DNA from: Prado023 sp963788325
Lineage (GTDB): Bacteria > Actinomycetota > Actinomycetes > S36-B12 > CAIYMF01
Direction: 5' to 3'
Length of the DNA stretch: 64,000 bases
Assembly: GCA_963788325.1 (NCBI GenBank)
Contig: CAWBGJ010000002.1
Location: 1 to 64,000 of the forward strand
Below, in pieces: positions 9,456-18,348 of this stretch. The translations under genes and the position numbers were made by a program. The notes beneath the pieces are model-generated. The model had not been told where the DNA came from. It did not search any database and saw only the letters and a list, made by a program, of their open reading frames with translations. Within the stretch, counting starts at the first letter, position 1. Every line of letters begins with the position of its first letter.

Positions 9456-9704
9456 GGTTCGGCATTCCCTTTTTGCTCCGCGCGTGCGGCCGACTTAGCC
9501 TGACGACACCTGCCCAGACGGCCTATACCACAGGCCCTTTCCCTCGGGAGCAGCGTGTCCGGTACATGGCGCGATCCAGCCCTCTGCGGGCGCGGCCGCG
9601 GTCATGGAACGGACGGCCTGTGCATGCCCCGGTGCGGCGTCGGGAAGGGCGGGCAACGGGGCCGCCGACCGGACGCCCAGGCTCGGGGCGGGGTGGCTGG
9701 CCGC

Positions 9705-11085
9705 ATGACCCTCCTCGTCCTGGGCATCAGCCACCGCAGCGCCCCCGTGGCCGTCCTCGATGCGCTGGCGCTGACCCCGGACGACGCCGACCAGCTGGCC
9801 GCCGACCTGTGCGCCACCGACTCGGTCGCCGAAGCAGTCGTGCTGGCCACGTGCAACCGGGTCGAGGTGTACGCCGACGTCGCACGGTTCCACCCAGCTG
9901 TCGCAGCCGTGGCCGACGCCCTGGCCAAGGCAACCGGTGCCGACCGCGCCAGCCTGCTGGGGCACAGCTACCTGCACTTCGACTCCGCCGCGCTGGCCCA
10001 CCTGTTCACGGTGGCCTGCGGCCTGGACTCGATGGTCGTGGGTGAGGCCCAGATCCTGGGCCAGGTGCGCTCGGCGCTGGTCCGTGGCCAGGACTGCGGC
10101 ACCGCGGGCCGCGAGCTGAACAGCAGCGTCCAGGCGGCCCTGCGCGTGGGCAAGCGGGTGCACACCGACACCGGGATCGACAGGTGCGGGGTGTCGCTGG
10201 TCTCGGTGGCCCTCGACGCTGCCGCCGAGGTGGTCGGTGACCTCGCCCGCCGGCGGGTCCTGATCGTCGGTGCCGGGTCGATGGGCGCCCTGGCCGGGGC
10301 GACCCTCGCGGCGCGCGGGGCCGCGTCCGTGGTCGTGGCCAACCGCACCGCGGCAAGTGCCCAGCACCTCGCCGACTCCGTGCCCGGTGCCAGGGCCGTG
10401 GACCTGTCCGCCGTTGCCGAGGAGCTCGCGGCCGCGGACGTGGCGGTGTTCGCCACCGGCGCCCAGGACACCCTGATCGACCGGGAGCTGGTCGAGGAGG
10501 CGCTGCGCGGCGCAGCCCGGCACGCTCCGGACCACCCGCTGGTGGTCCTGGACCTCGCCCTGCCGCACGACACCGACCCGGGCGTGGGGGACCTGCCGGG
10601 GTGACCCGGATCGACCTGGCCGGCCTCGCAGGACTGCCCGCGACCGCGGCCTCGCAGGAGGACGCGGCTGCCGCTCGCACGATCGTCGCCGACGAGGTCC
10701 AGGCGCACCTCGCGGCGATGGCTGCCCACCAGGTCGAGCCCACGCTGGTGTCCCTGCGGCGCACGCGGGCAGCGTGCTGGACGCTGAGATGGCCCGGTTG
10801 CGACTGCGGTTGGCCGCGGCGGACGGAGCCACGTTCGCCGAGGTGGAGCGCTCCATGCGCCGCGCGATGAACACGCTGCTGCACAACCCGACGGTGCGGA
10901 TGAAGCAGCTCGCCGCTGAGCCCGGGGGCGACCGCTACGCCGCGGCCCTGTCCGCGCTGTTCGACCTCGACCCGAGCCTGCCGGCCTCGGTGGCCGACCC
11001 CTCCGGCGAGTTCGACTCCCACGCCGAGTTCGGATCCGCCGGTGAGTTCGACCCCGCGGCGCAGATCGGTGGGCAGCTCCCATGA
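9705..11085 (+). CDS. hemA: Glutamyl-tRNA reductase, frameshifted
   Basis: First enzyme of the C5 haem route: reduces glutamyl-tRNA to glutamate-1-semialdehyde using NADPH. Start ATG 9705 gives MTLLVLGISHRSAPV; next come LATCNRVEVY (catalytic Cys), GLDSMVVGEAQILGQV, the nucleotide-binding VLIVGAGSMG and the C-terminal dimer domain LHNPTVRMKQLA. Two breaks interrupt it: at about 10600 a GGGG run that should be one G longer stops the frame after GVGDLPG, and near 10770 the frame moves again before VLDAEMARL. Repaired length about 460 residues. The stop overlaps hemC (ATGA), so hemA leads the haem operon. Confidence 0.93.
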
Positions 11086-12074
11086 GCATCCCACGCTCGG
11101 CGCGGACACTGCGCGTGGCCACCCGTCGCTCCGCGCTGGCGATGGCCCAGTCCACGATGATCGGGGAGTGGCTCTCGGTACTCACGGGCCGTCCCCTGGA
11201 GCTCGTCGAGGTCACCACCCAGGGCGACGTGGACCCTGCACCACTGGCCCAGATCGGCGGCACCGGGGTGTTCGTCGCTGCGGTACGCCAAGCGGTGCTC
11301 GAGCGGCGCGCGGACGTTGCCGTGCACTCCCTCAAGGACCTGCCGACCGCCCCCGATGAGCGATTGCACCTGGCAGCGATCCCCCGCCGCGTGGACCCGC
11401 GCGACGCGTTGATCACCCGGGACGGGGTCGCGTTGGCCGACCTGCCCGAGGGCGCCCGGGTCGGCACCGGCTCGCCCCGGCGCCGGGCTCTGCTCGCGGC
11501 CGCCCGTCCGGACCTGGAGCTGGTCGACATCCGCGGCAACGTGGACACCCGGCTCGCTCGGGTCAGCGCCGACCTCGACGCCGTGGTGCTGGCCGTGGCC
11601 GGCCTGACCCGGCTCGGCCGTGGCGAGCAGATCTCCGAGCACCTCGATCCCCAGCAGATGCTCCCCGCCCCCGGTCAGGGCGCGCTGGCCGTCGAGGTGC
11701 ACGCCGACCTCGGGCCCGGTGCCCAGTCCAGTGACGGCGCGGACCCCCCGTTGAGCCTGGCCCTGTCCACACTCGACCACGCTGACACCCGGGCGGCGGT
11801 GGTGGCCGAGCGAGCCCTGCTGGCCGCGCTGGAAGCGGGCTGCTCCGCCCCGGTCGGCGCGCTGGCCGAGGTCCGCGAGGGCGAGCTGCGCACCCTGCAC
11901 CTGAGCGCCGTGCTGGCCCAGGCCGACGGACGCCTCGTCCGCGGCGAGGCGAGCGCGCCGGTGCCCGAGGCCGAGCTGCTCGGCCACCGTCTGGCCCAGC
12001 AGCTGCTGGGCGGCACCCACGATCCGATGTACGGCACCAGCCCGAGGTCCATCCACAGAGGGAGCAGGCAATGA
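11082..12074 (+). CDS. hemC: Porphobilinogen deaminase (hydroxymethylbilane synthase)
   Basis: Intact at 330 residues. It joins four porphobilinogens to hydroxymethylbilane. Visible are RVATRRSALAMAQ at the start, VHSLKDLPTA, the substrate-binding GTGSPRRRALL and DIRGNVDTRL loops, LPAPGQGALAVE, and EAGCSAPVGA with Cys254 that carries the dipyrromethane cofactor. The ATG overlaps the hemA stop and its TGA overlaps the next start, so hemA, hemC and cobA/hemD are translationally coupled. Confidence 0.96.
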   Translation: MSIPRSARTLRVATRRSALAMAQSTMIGEWLSVLTGRPLELVEVTTQGDVDPAPLAQIGGTGVFVAAVRQAVLERRADVAVHSLKDLPTAPDERLHLAAIPRRVDPRDALITRDGVALADLPEGARVGTGSPRRRALLAAARPDLELVDIRGNVDTRLARVSADLDAVVLAVAGLTRLGRGEQISEHLDPQQMLPAPGQGALAVEVHADLGPGAQSSDGADPPLSLALSTLDHADTRAAVVAERALLAALEAGCSAPVGALAEVREGELRTLHLSAVLAQADGRLVRGEASAPVPEAELLGHRLAQQLLGGTHDPMYGTSPRSIHRGSRQ

Positions 12075-13672
12075 ACGCGTCGCACACCAACCAGGTATCT
12101 CTGGTCGCTGCCGGGCCTGGGGACCCGGGCCTGCTCACCGTCTGTGCCGTCGGGCTGCTGCACGCCGCCGACGTGATCGTGACCGACCCGGACTGTGAGC
12201 CGATGGCCGCAGTGCACGCGCGTCCCGACGCCCAGATCGTGGTGGCCGTTGACGACGACGGCCAGATCGCCGACCACGTGGACCGGGTGCGGCTGATGCT
12301 GGAGCCGGCGCTGGCCGGTCGCAACGTGGTCCGGCTGATGGCCGGGGACCCGGTCCTGGACGGCTCGCTGGCCCTCGAGGCCGCGGCGCTGACCAAGGAG
12401 GGCATCGGCTTCGAGATCGCCCCCGGGGTCTCAACCGTCACCGGATCGGCTGCGTACGCCGGGTTCGCCCTGACTGGCGGACAAGCCCGTGAGGTGCGGG
12501 TGGTCGATGCCCACGACCCGGACGTCGACTGGCCCAGCCTGGCCGACCCGCATGCGACTGTCGTGGTGCTCGACGGCGCCGAGCAGGCCCTGGACATCTG
12601 TCGGGTGCTCACGATCGCCGGCCGGGACCCGCGCACGCCGCGTGGCCATCACCCGCAACTGCACGACCGTCGACCAGCGCTCGATCCTGACCACGCTGGG
12701 CGAGGTGTCCGGGGCGCTCAAGGCCAACAAGTCCCAGATGGGCCGCGGCGTGCTGGTGATCGGTGAGGTCGTCGGCCAGTGCGCGCAGCTGGCCTGGTTC
12801 GAGAACAAGCCACTGTTCGGCTGGCGCGTGCTGGTGCCGCGGACCAAGGAGCAGGCCGGCGTGATGAGCGACCAGCTGCGCCGCTACGGCGCGGTGCCCG
12901 TCGAGGTGCCGACCATCGCGGTCGAGCCGCCGCGCACGCCGCAGCAGATGGAGCGTGCGGTCAAGGGCCTGGTCGACGGCCGCTACCAGTGGGTGGTCGT
13001 TCACCTCGACCAACGCCGTCCGCGCGGTGTGGGAGAAGTTCGACGAGTACGGCCTGGACGCCCGCGCAGCTTCGCCGGGCGTGAAGATCGCCGCGTCGGC
13101 GAGCCGACCGCCGACGCTGGTGCGCGCGTTCGGGATCGTGCCCGAGCTGGTGCCCGTCGGCGAGCAGTCGACCGCTGGGCCTGCTCGAGGAGTGGCCGCC
13201 GTACGACGAGGTCCTCGACCCGGTCGACCGGGTGCTGCTGCCGCGCGCGGACATCGCCACCGAGACGCTGGCCGCCGGTCTGCCCGAGCGGGGCTGGGAG
13301 GTCGACGACGTGACCGCCTACCGCACGGTGCGCGCCGCCCCGCCGGCCGCCGAGATCCGCGAGGCGATCAAGACGCGGCGGCTTCGACGCGGTGCTGTTC
13401 ACCTCGTCGTCGACCGTGCGCAACCTGGTCGGGATCGCTGGCAAGCCGCACGCCGCGCACCGTGGTCGCCTGCATCGGCCCGCAGACCGCCGAGACCGCC
13501 GAGGAGTTCGGCCTGCGGGTCGACGTGCAGCCCGAGACGGCCAGCGTGGCCGCGCTGGTCGAGGCGCTGGCCGAGCACGGCGAGGCGCTGCGACGCAACG
13601 CTGCCGAGCATGGTGAGACCGGCTGGCGGCGCGGGTCGTCGGCGAGGGGGCTCCCGACGCCGGGCCACCTGA
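12071..13672 (+). CDS. hemD: Fused uroporphyrinogen-III C-methyltransferase/synthase, frameshifted
   Basis: The N-terminal half starts MNASHTNQVSLVAAGPGDPGLLT, the SAM-dependent methylase fold of CobA, with RLMAGDPVLDG and FEIAPGVSTVTG. The C-terminal half is HemD: GWRVLVPRTKEQAGVMSDQL, then FTSTNAVRAVWEKF, GIVPELVP, VDRVLLPRADIATETLAAGL, FTSSSTVRNLVG and VACIGPQTAETAEEFGL. The fusion is usual in actinobacteria; it closes hydroxymethylbilane to uroporphyrinogen III. Breaks at about 12640, 12999, 13080-13110, 13173, 13376 and 13452 are mostly one inserted G or C. The exact 3' end is uncertain; the TGA at 13670 lies 3 nt before hemB. Confidence 0.85.
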
Positions 13673-13675
13673 TCG

Positions 13676-14799
13676 ATGGGGTTCGCCCAGCAGCGGCCCC
13701 GCCGGCTGCGGGGCACGCCCGCGCTGCGCCGGCTGATCGCGCAGACCCGGCTGGATCCCGCCCAGCTGGTGCTGCCGCTGTTCGTGCGCGAGGGCATCGC
13801 TGAGCCGGTGCCGATCACCTCGATGCCCGGGGTGGTCAAGCACACCCGCGACATCGCTGCGCGCGGCTGCCGTGGAGGCAGCGGCAGCAGGGGTGGGCGG
13901 CGTGATGCTGTTCGGCGTGCCCGCGACCCGGGACGCCACTGGGCTGCGGTGCCACCGACCCGCAGGGCGTGCTGAACGTGGCCGTGCGCGACGTGCGTGG
14001 CCGAGGTCGGCCAGGACTTGGTGGTGATGGCCGACCTGTGCCTGGACGAGTTCACCGACCACGGCCACTGCGGCGTGCTTGGCCGCCGACGGGACGGTGG
14101 ACAACGACGCCACGCTGCCCCGCTACGCCGACATGGCGGTGGCGCAGGCGCAGGCGGGGGCGCACGTGCGTGGGGACCTGCCGGGATGATGGACGGCCAG
14201 GTCGGTGCGGTCCGCGCAGCGCTGGATGGCCGGGGCACGCGCGACACGGTCGTGCTGGCCTACGCCGCCAAGTACGCCTCGGCGTTCTACGGGCCGTTCC
14301 GCGAGGCGGTCGACTCCGCGCTCGACGGGCGACCGGCGGACCTACCAGCAGGACCCGGCCAACCGCCGCGAGGCGCTGCGCGAGGTCGCGCTGGACGTGG
14401 CCGAGGGCGCCGACATCGTGATGGTCAAGCCCGCGCTGGCCTACCTGGACGTGATCGGCCGACGTGGCCGCGTCGGTCGACGTTCCGGTGGCCGCCTACC
14501 AGGTGTCCGGTGAGTACGCGATGCTCGAGGCGGCCGCGGCCCAGGGGTGGATCGACCGGGAGCGCGCGATCCTCGAGACCCTGACCGTGATCCGCCGGGC
14601 GGGCGCGGACGTCGTGCTCACCTACTGGGCGGCCGAGGTCGCCGGGTGGCTGAGCGACGGTCGGGCCGACGCCCTGCGTGGCCACCGATCAGCCGATGGT
14701 CCGATCCGGACAGCTGGCGGTGCGATCCGGACACAGGTGTCCGCCACGGGACGGACGTTGTCCGGATCCGACAATTACGCACCGGGAGGTGGTGGGTGA
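13676..14799 (+). CDS. hemB: Delta-aminolevulinic acid dehydratase, many frameshifts
   Basis: Condenses two aminolevulinates to porphobilinogen. Fragments in order: RRLIAQTRLDPAQLVLPLFVREG, SMPGVVKHTRDIAA, VMLFGVPATRDATG, VVMADLCLDEFTDHGHCGVL, DNDATLPRYADMAVAQAQAGAH, MMDGQVGAVRAALD, LAYAAKYASAFYGPFREA, TYQQDPANRREALREV, IVMVKPALAYLD (Schiff-base Lys) and PVAAYQVSGEYAMLEAA. Seven breaks, near 13865, 13941, 14001, 14084, 14176, 14337 and 14461; most are repaired by removing one G before a C. The normal protein ends around WLSDG; the open frame continues about 35 residues through a repeat tract to TGA 14797-14799, touching hemL. Confidence 0.88.
14703..14768. repeat. GATCCGGACA direct and inverted repeats at hemB/hemL junction
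   Basis: GATCCGGACA occurs at 14703-14712 and 14724-14733, and its complement TGTCCGGATC at 14759-14768. Between them GGACAC-AG-GTGTCC (14729-14742) forms a second inverted repeat. The tract lies in the 3' extension of the hemB frame, about 30 nt before the hemL ribosome site, so alternative hairpins in the mRNA could affect hemL translation. No function is known to me. Confidence 0.5.
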
Positions 14800-16138
14800 T
14801 GGACCAGGGCGCCCGCCCCCGGCACGGCTCCAGCCCACCTGCGAGCCAGGCATGGTTCGACCGTGCCCTGGCCGTCTCGCCGGGAGGGGTGAACTCGCCG
14901 GTGCGCGCGTTCCGGGCGGTCGGCGGCACGCCGCGGTTCATGGCCTCCGGAACGGGTGCGTACCTGACCGATGTCGACGGCACCGACCTACGTGGACCTG
15001 GTCTGCTCGTGGGGCCCGATGATCCTGGGCCATGCGCACCCGGCGGTCACGTCCGCGGTCGCGCAGGCGATGCACGCGCGGCTTCTCATTCGGCACGCCC
15101 GACCCGGCCGAGGTCGAGCTCGCCGAGGAGATCGTGCGCCGGGTGGCCCCGGTCGAGCTCGTGCGCCTGGTGTCCTCGGGCACCGAGGCGACCATGTCCG
15201 CGATCCGGTTGGCTCGCGGGTTCACCGGCCGGACCCTGGTGGTCAAGTTCGCCGGCTGCTACCACGGCCACGTCGACGCGCTGCTGGTGGCGGCCGGTTC
15301 GGGGGTGGCCACGCTCGGGCTGCCGGACTCCCCGGGCGTGACCGCGGCCCAGGCGGCGCAGACGATCGTGCTGCCCTACAACGATCTGGCCGCCCTCGAG
15401 GTGCTGTTCGCCGAGCGCGGCGATCAGGTGGCTGCCGTGATCACCGAGGCGGCTGCGGCCAACATGGGCGTGGTGCCGCCGGACCCCGGGTTCAACGCGG
15501 CGATCGCGCGACTGTGCCGCGAGCACGGCGCGCTGTTCGTCTACGACGAGGTGATGACCGGGTTCCGCGTGAGTGCCGCGGGGCATTGGGGGATCAGCGG
15601 CGCGCACGAGGGTTGGGCGCCGGACCTGTTCACGTTCGGCAAGGTGATGGGCGGTGGGTTGCCCGCGGCAGCCTTCGGGGGTCGCGCCGACGTGATGGGG
15701 ATGCTCGCCCCGGCCGGTCCGGTGTACCAGGCCGGAACGTTGGCCGGCAATCCGATCGCCACGACCGCTGGTGTGGCCACGCTGCGCGCCTGCGACGACG
15801 AGGTCTACGCGCGTCTGGACACCGCCGCCGCACGCTTGGGCGCCGAGATCTCGGCCGCGCTCGGTGCGGCGGGGGTCGCCCACCGGGTCCAGTCGGCCGG
15901 CAACCTGTTCAGCGTGTTCTTCACCGAGGGGCCGGTGCGCTCGTGGGCGGACGCGTCTGCGCAGGAGGCGTGGCGCTACCGGCCGTTCTTCCACGCGATG
16001 CTCGACGCCGGGGTGTACCTGCCGCCCTCGGCCTTCGAGGCGTGGTTCGTCAGCGCCGCCCACGACGATGCCGCGCTGGAACGGGTGGTCAGCGCGCTGC
16101 CGACCGCCGCACTCGCGGCTGCGGCAGCCACGCCATGA
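14799..16138 (+). CDS. hemL: Glutamate-1-semialdehyde aminotransferase, two frameshifts
   Basis: PLP enzyme that makes 5-aminolevulinate from glutamate-1-semialdehyde. ATG 14799 overlaps the preceding TGA and has GGGAGGTGG upstream. Motifs: SPGGVNSPVRAF, VCSWGPMILGHAHP, GFSFGTPDPAEVELAEE, SSGTEATMSAIRLAR, KFAGCYHGHVDALL, VYDEVMTGFR and the PLP lysine in FTFGKVMGGGLP. Breaks at about 14988 (an extra C in GACCTACG) and 15083 (a base missing in GCGCGGCTTC). Together about 446 residues, the usual family length. It is separated from hemA by hemC, cobA/hemD and hemB in one likely operon. Confidence 0.92.
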
Positions 16139-16208
16139 CCCACAATGGGGGGATGCGTGCCCGCAGGTCGGGTCCGCAGCCCCAGGGGCCCATCACAAGG
16201 GAGCAGCC

Positions 16209-16850
16209 ATGACCGAGCGCACGACCGTCCACCTGCTGCGCCACGGCGAGGTGCACAATCCCGAGGGACTGCTCTACGGCCGGCTGCCGGACTACCACCT
16301 GTCTGACCTCGGCCGGCAGATGGCCGACCGGGCCGCCGAGGCCCTTGCGGGCCGGGACATCACGGTCGTCACCGCGTCGCCACTCGAGCGCGCCCAGGAG
16401 ACCGCCGGACCGACCGCGGCAGCCTTCGACCTGCCCATCGGCACCGATGCGGACCTCATCGAGGCCGGCAACATCTTCGAGGGAACGCGGGTCGGGGTGG
16501 GCGACGGCATCCTCAAGCAGCCCGCCTCCTGGCGGCACCTGTGGAACCCCGTGCGGCCGTCCTGGGGCGAGCCCTACGCCGACATCGCCGCACGGATGCG
16601 CCGGGCGATCCGCCGGGCTCGCGACGAGGCCCGCGGCCACGAGGCGCTGCTGGTCAGCCACCAACTGCCGATCTGGGTGACCCGGCTCGACGCCGAGGAC
16701 CGCAGCTTCGTGCACGACCCCCGCAAGCGCCAGTGCAACCTCGCGTCCCTGACCTCTTTCACCTTCGACGGCAACCGGTTCATCGCCGTGTCCTACACGG
16801 AGCCCGCCGCCGACCTGGCTGCATTGGCCTCCAAGGCCAAGGGAGCCTGA
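16209..16850 (+). CDS. Histidine phosphatase (phosphoglycerate mutase-like)
   Basis: 213 residues with the catalytic LLRHGEVHNPEG motif at the N-terminus and the second histidine in LLVSHQLPIW. Also LSDLGRQMADRAAEAL and SPLERAQETAGPTA, as in broad-specificity 2H phosphatases. The real substrate is unknown; the same gene sits between hemL and the cytochrome c maturation genes in mycobacteria. Ribosome site GGGAG precedes ATG 16209; the stop overlaps the next start as TGATG. Confidence 0.88.
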   Translation: MTERTTVHLLRHGEVHNPEGLLYGRLPDYHLSDLGRQMADRAAEALAGRDITVVTASPLERAQETAGPTAAAFDLPIGTDADLIEAGNIFEGTRVGVGDGILKQPASWRHLWNPVRPSWGEPYADIAARMRRAIRRARDEARGHEALLVSHQLPIWVTRLDAEDRSFVHDPRKRQCNLASLTSFTFDGNRFIAVSYTEPAADLAALASKAKGA

Positions 16851-17449
16851 TGTCCCGTCGCCCCCTCCTGCGCCACGCCATCGCCCTTGGGGCCAGTGGC
16901 GTGCTGCTGGTCGGGTGCGGCACCGACGAGGTGGGCGGCGGCCAGCCGGTGGGCAACGTCGCCGAGCAGGGCTACGTGTCCGGGGACGGCACCACCACCA
17001 TCGTCGCCGAGGCCGACCGCGTGCCAGCACCGGCGCTGACCGGCACGACCCTGGATGGGGAGCCGTTCGCGCTGGCCGACCACCTCGGGGAGGTCGTCGT
17101 GCTCAACGTCTGGGCCTCCTGGTGCGCCCCGTGCCGGGCGGAGGCGGCCGACCTGCAGGCCGTGTGGGCGCAGTCCGAGGACCAGGGCGTGCAGTTCGTC
17201 GGGCTGAACACCCGCGACTCCGAAGCGGCCGCGCAGGCGTTCGTGGACAGGTTCGAGATCACCTATCCGAACGTCGTGGACACCGATGGGTCCCTGCAGC
17301 TGCAGTTCCACGAGACCCTTCCACCGCAGGCCATCCCCTCGACGCTGATCGTCGATCAGCAGGGTCGGGTCGCCGGCCGGGCGATCGGAGAGGTGGACCG
17401 CTCCCGGCTGCTGGGCATGATCGAGCCAATCCTGGCTGAGGAGTCCTGA
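16850..17449 (+). CDS. resA: TlpA/ResA-like thioredoxin lipoprotein
   Basis: 199 residues with a lipoprotein signal (lipobox LVGC, Cys23) and a TlpA-type thioredoxin domain. Active site WASWCAPCRAE puts the redox cysteines at 92 and 95, and a cis-proline follows in AIPSTLIVD. Outside the membrane it should reduce apocytochrome c cysteines before haem ligation, taking electrons from CcdA encoded next. Starts overlapping the phosphatase stop and ends overlapping ccdA (TGATG), a tight operon. Confidence 0.88.
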   Translation: MSRRPLLRHAIALGASGVLLVGCGTDEVGGGQPVGNVAEQGYVSGDGTTTIVAEADRVPAPALTGTTLDGEPFALADHLGEVVVLNVWASWCAPCRAEAADLQAVWAQSEDQGVQFVGLNTRDSEAAAQAFVDRFEITYPNVVDTDGSLQLQFHETLPPQAIPSTLIVDQQGRVAGRAIGEVDRSRLLGMIEPILAEES

Positions 17450-18348
17450 TGCCCAGCGTCGTGCTGGCTGCCGGGGCGCTGGCAGTGGCGCCGACCGGCG
17501 TCGGCGAGGTGGTCACGTCCGGATCCCTGCTGCTCGCGATCCCGTTGGCGGTGCTGGCCGGATTGGTCAGCTTCGCCAGCCCGTGCGTGCTGCCCCTGGT
17601 CCCGGCCTACCTGTCCTACGTCACGGGTCTCACGGGGACTGAACTGGCCCAGGCCACCGAGGCCCGCAGCGCAACCCGGGACCGGGTCGCCAGCCCCTCG
17701 ACCGCGGGGGGCACCGCCACCCTGGGCGACCCGATCCAGGCTGCGATCCCCGCGTCGACCGGGTTGCACCCGCGGCACCGCGTCTGGCTGGGCACGGTGG
17801 GCTTCATCCTGGGCTTCAGCGCCGTGTTCGTCTCCTACGGCGCCCTGTTCGGCGGCCTGGGCGCGACCCTGCTCACCCATCAGGACACCATCACCCGCGT
17901 ACTGGGCGTGGTCGTCATCGTGCTCGGCATGGGCTTCCTGGGCGTGATCCCGGCGCTGCAGCGCGAGGCCCGCCTGCACCATCGACCCGCCCGCGGCATC
18001 TGGGGCGCGCCCCTGCTCGGCGCCCTGTTCGGCCTGGGCTGGACCCCGTGCATCGGCCCCACCCTGGCCGCGGTGCAGAGCCTGGCGTTCACGGAGGGCT
18101 CGGCAGTGCGCGGCGCGCTGCTGTCGGTGGCCTACTGCATCGGCCTGGGCCTGCCGTTCCTGGTCGTCGGACTGGCCATGGAGCGTGGCCTGACCGCGCT
18201 GGCCTGGGCCCGGCGGCACACCCGGGCGATCCAGGTGGTGGGCGGTGCGAGCCTGGTCGTGCTGGGGGTGCTCATGGTCACGGGCCTGTGGGGTGAGGCC
18301 ACGATCTGGCTGCGCGGCTGGATCAGCGGGTTCGAGGTGGTGCTGTGA
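17449..18348 (+). CDS. ccdA: Cytochrome c biogenesis transmembrane protein CcdA
   Basis: 299 residues, six predicted helices. The two conserved membrane cysteines are in FASPCVLPLVP (Cys46) and GWTPCIGPTL (Cys201). CcdA carries reducing equivalents from cytoplasmic thioredoxin to the exported thioredoxin ResA. A proline/serine-rich loop of about 40 residues (65-108) lies between helices 1 and 2, longer than in the shortest homologues. ATG overlaps the resA stop and the TGA overlaps the resB GTG. Confidence 0.93.
   Translation: MPSVVLAAGALAVAPTGVGEVVTSGSLLLAIPLAVLAGLVSFASPCVLPLVPAYLSYVTGLTGTELAQATEARSATRDRVASPSTAGGTATLGDPIQAAIPASTGLHPRHRVWLGTVGFILGFSAVFVSYGALFGGLGATLLTHQDTITRVLGVVVIVLGMGFLGVIPALQREARLHHRPARGIWGAPLLGALFGLGWTPCIGPTLAAVQSLAFTEGSAVRGALLSVAYCIGLGLPFLVVGLAMERGLTALAWARRHTRAIQVVGGASLVVLGVLMVTGLWGEATIWLRGWISGFEVVL

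Noticed and set aside
14703..14799. Small separate gene after hemB
   Set aside because: The frame is the continuation of hemB into the repeat tract, without its own start or ribosome site.
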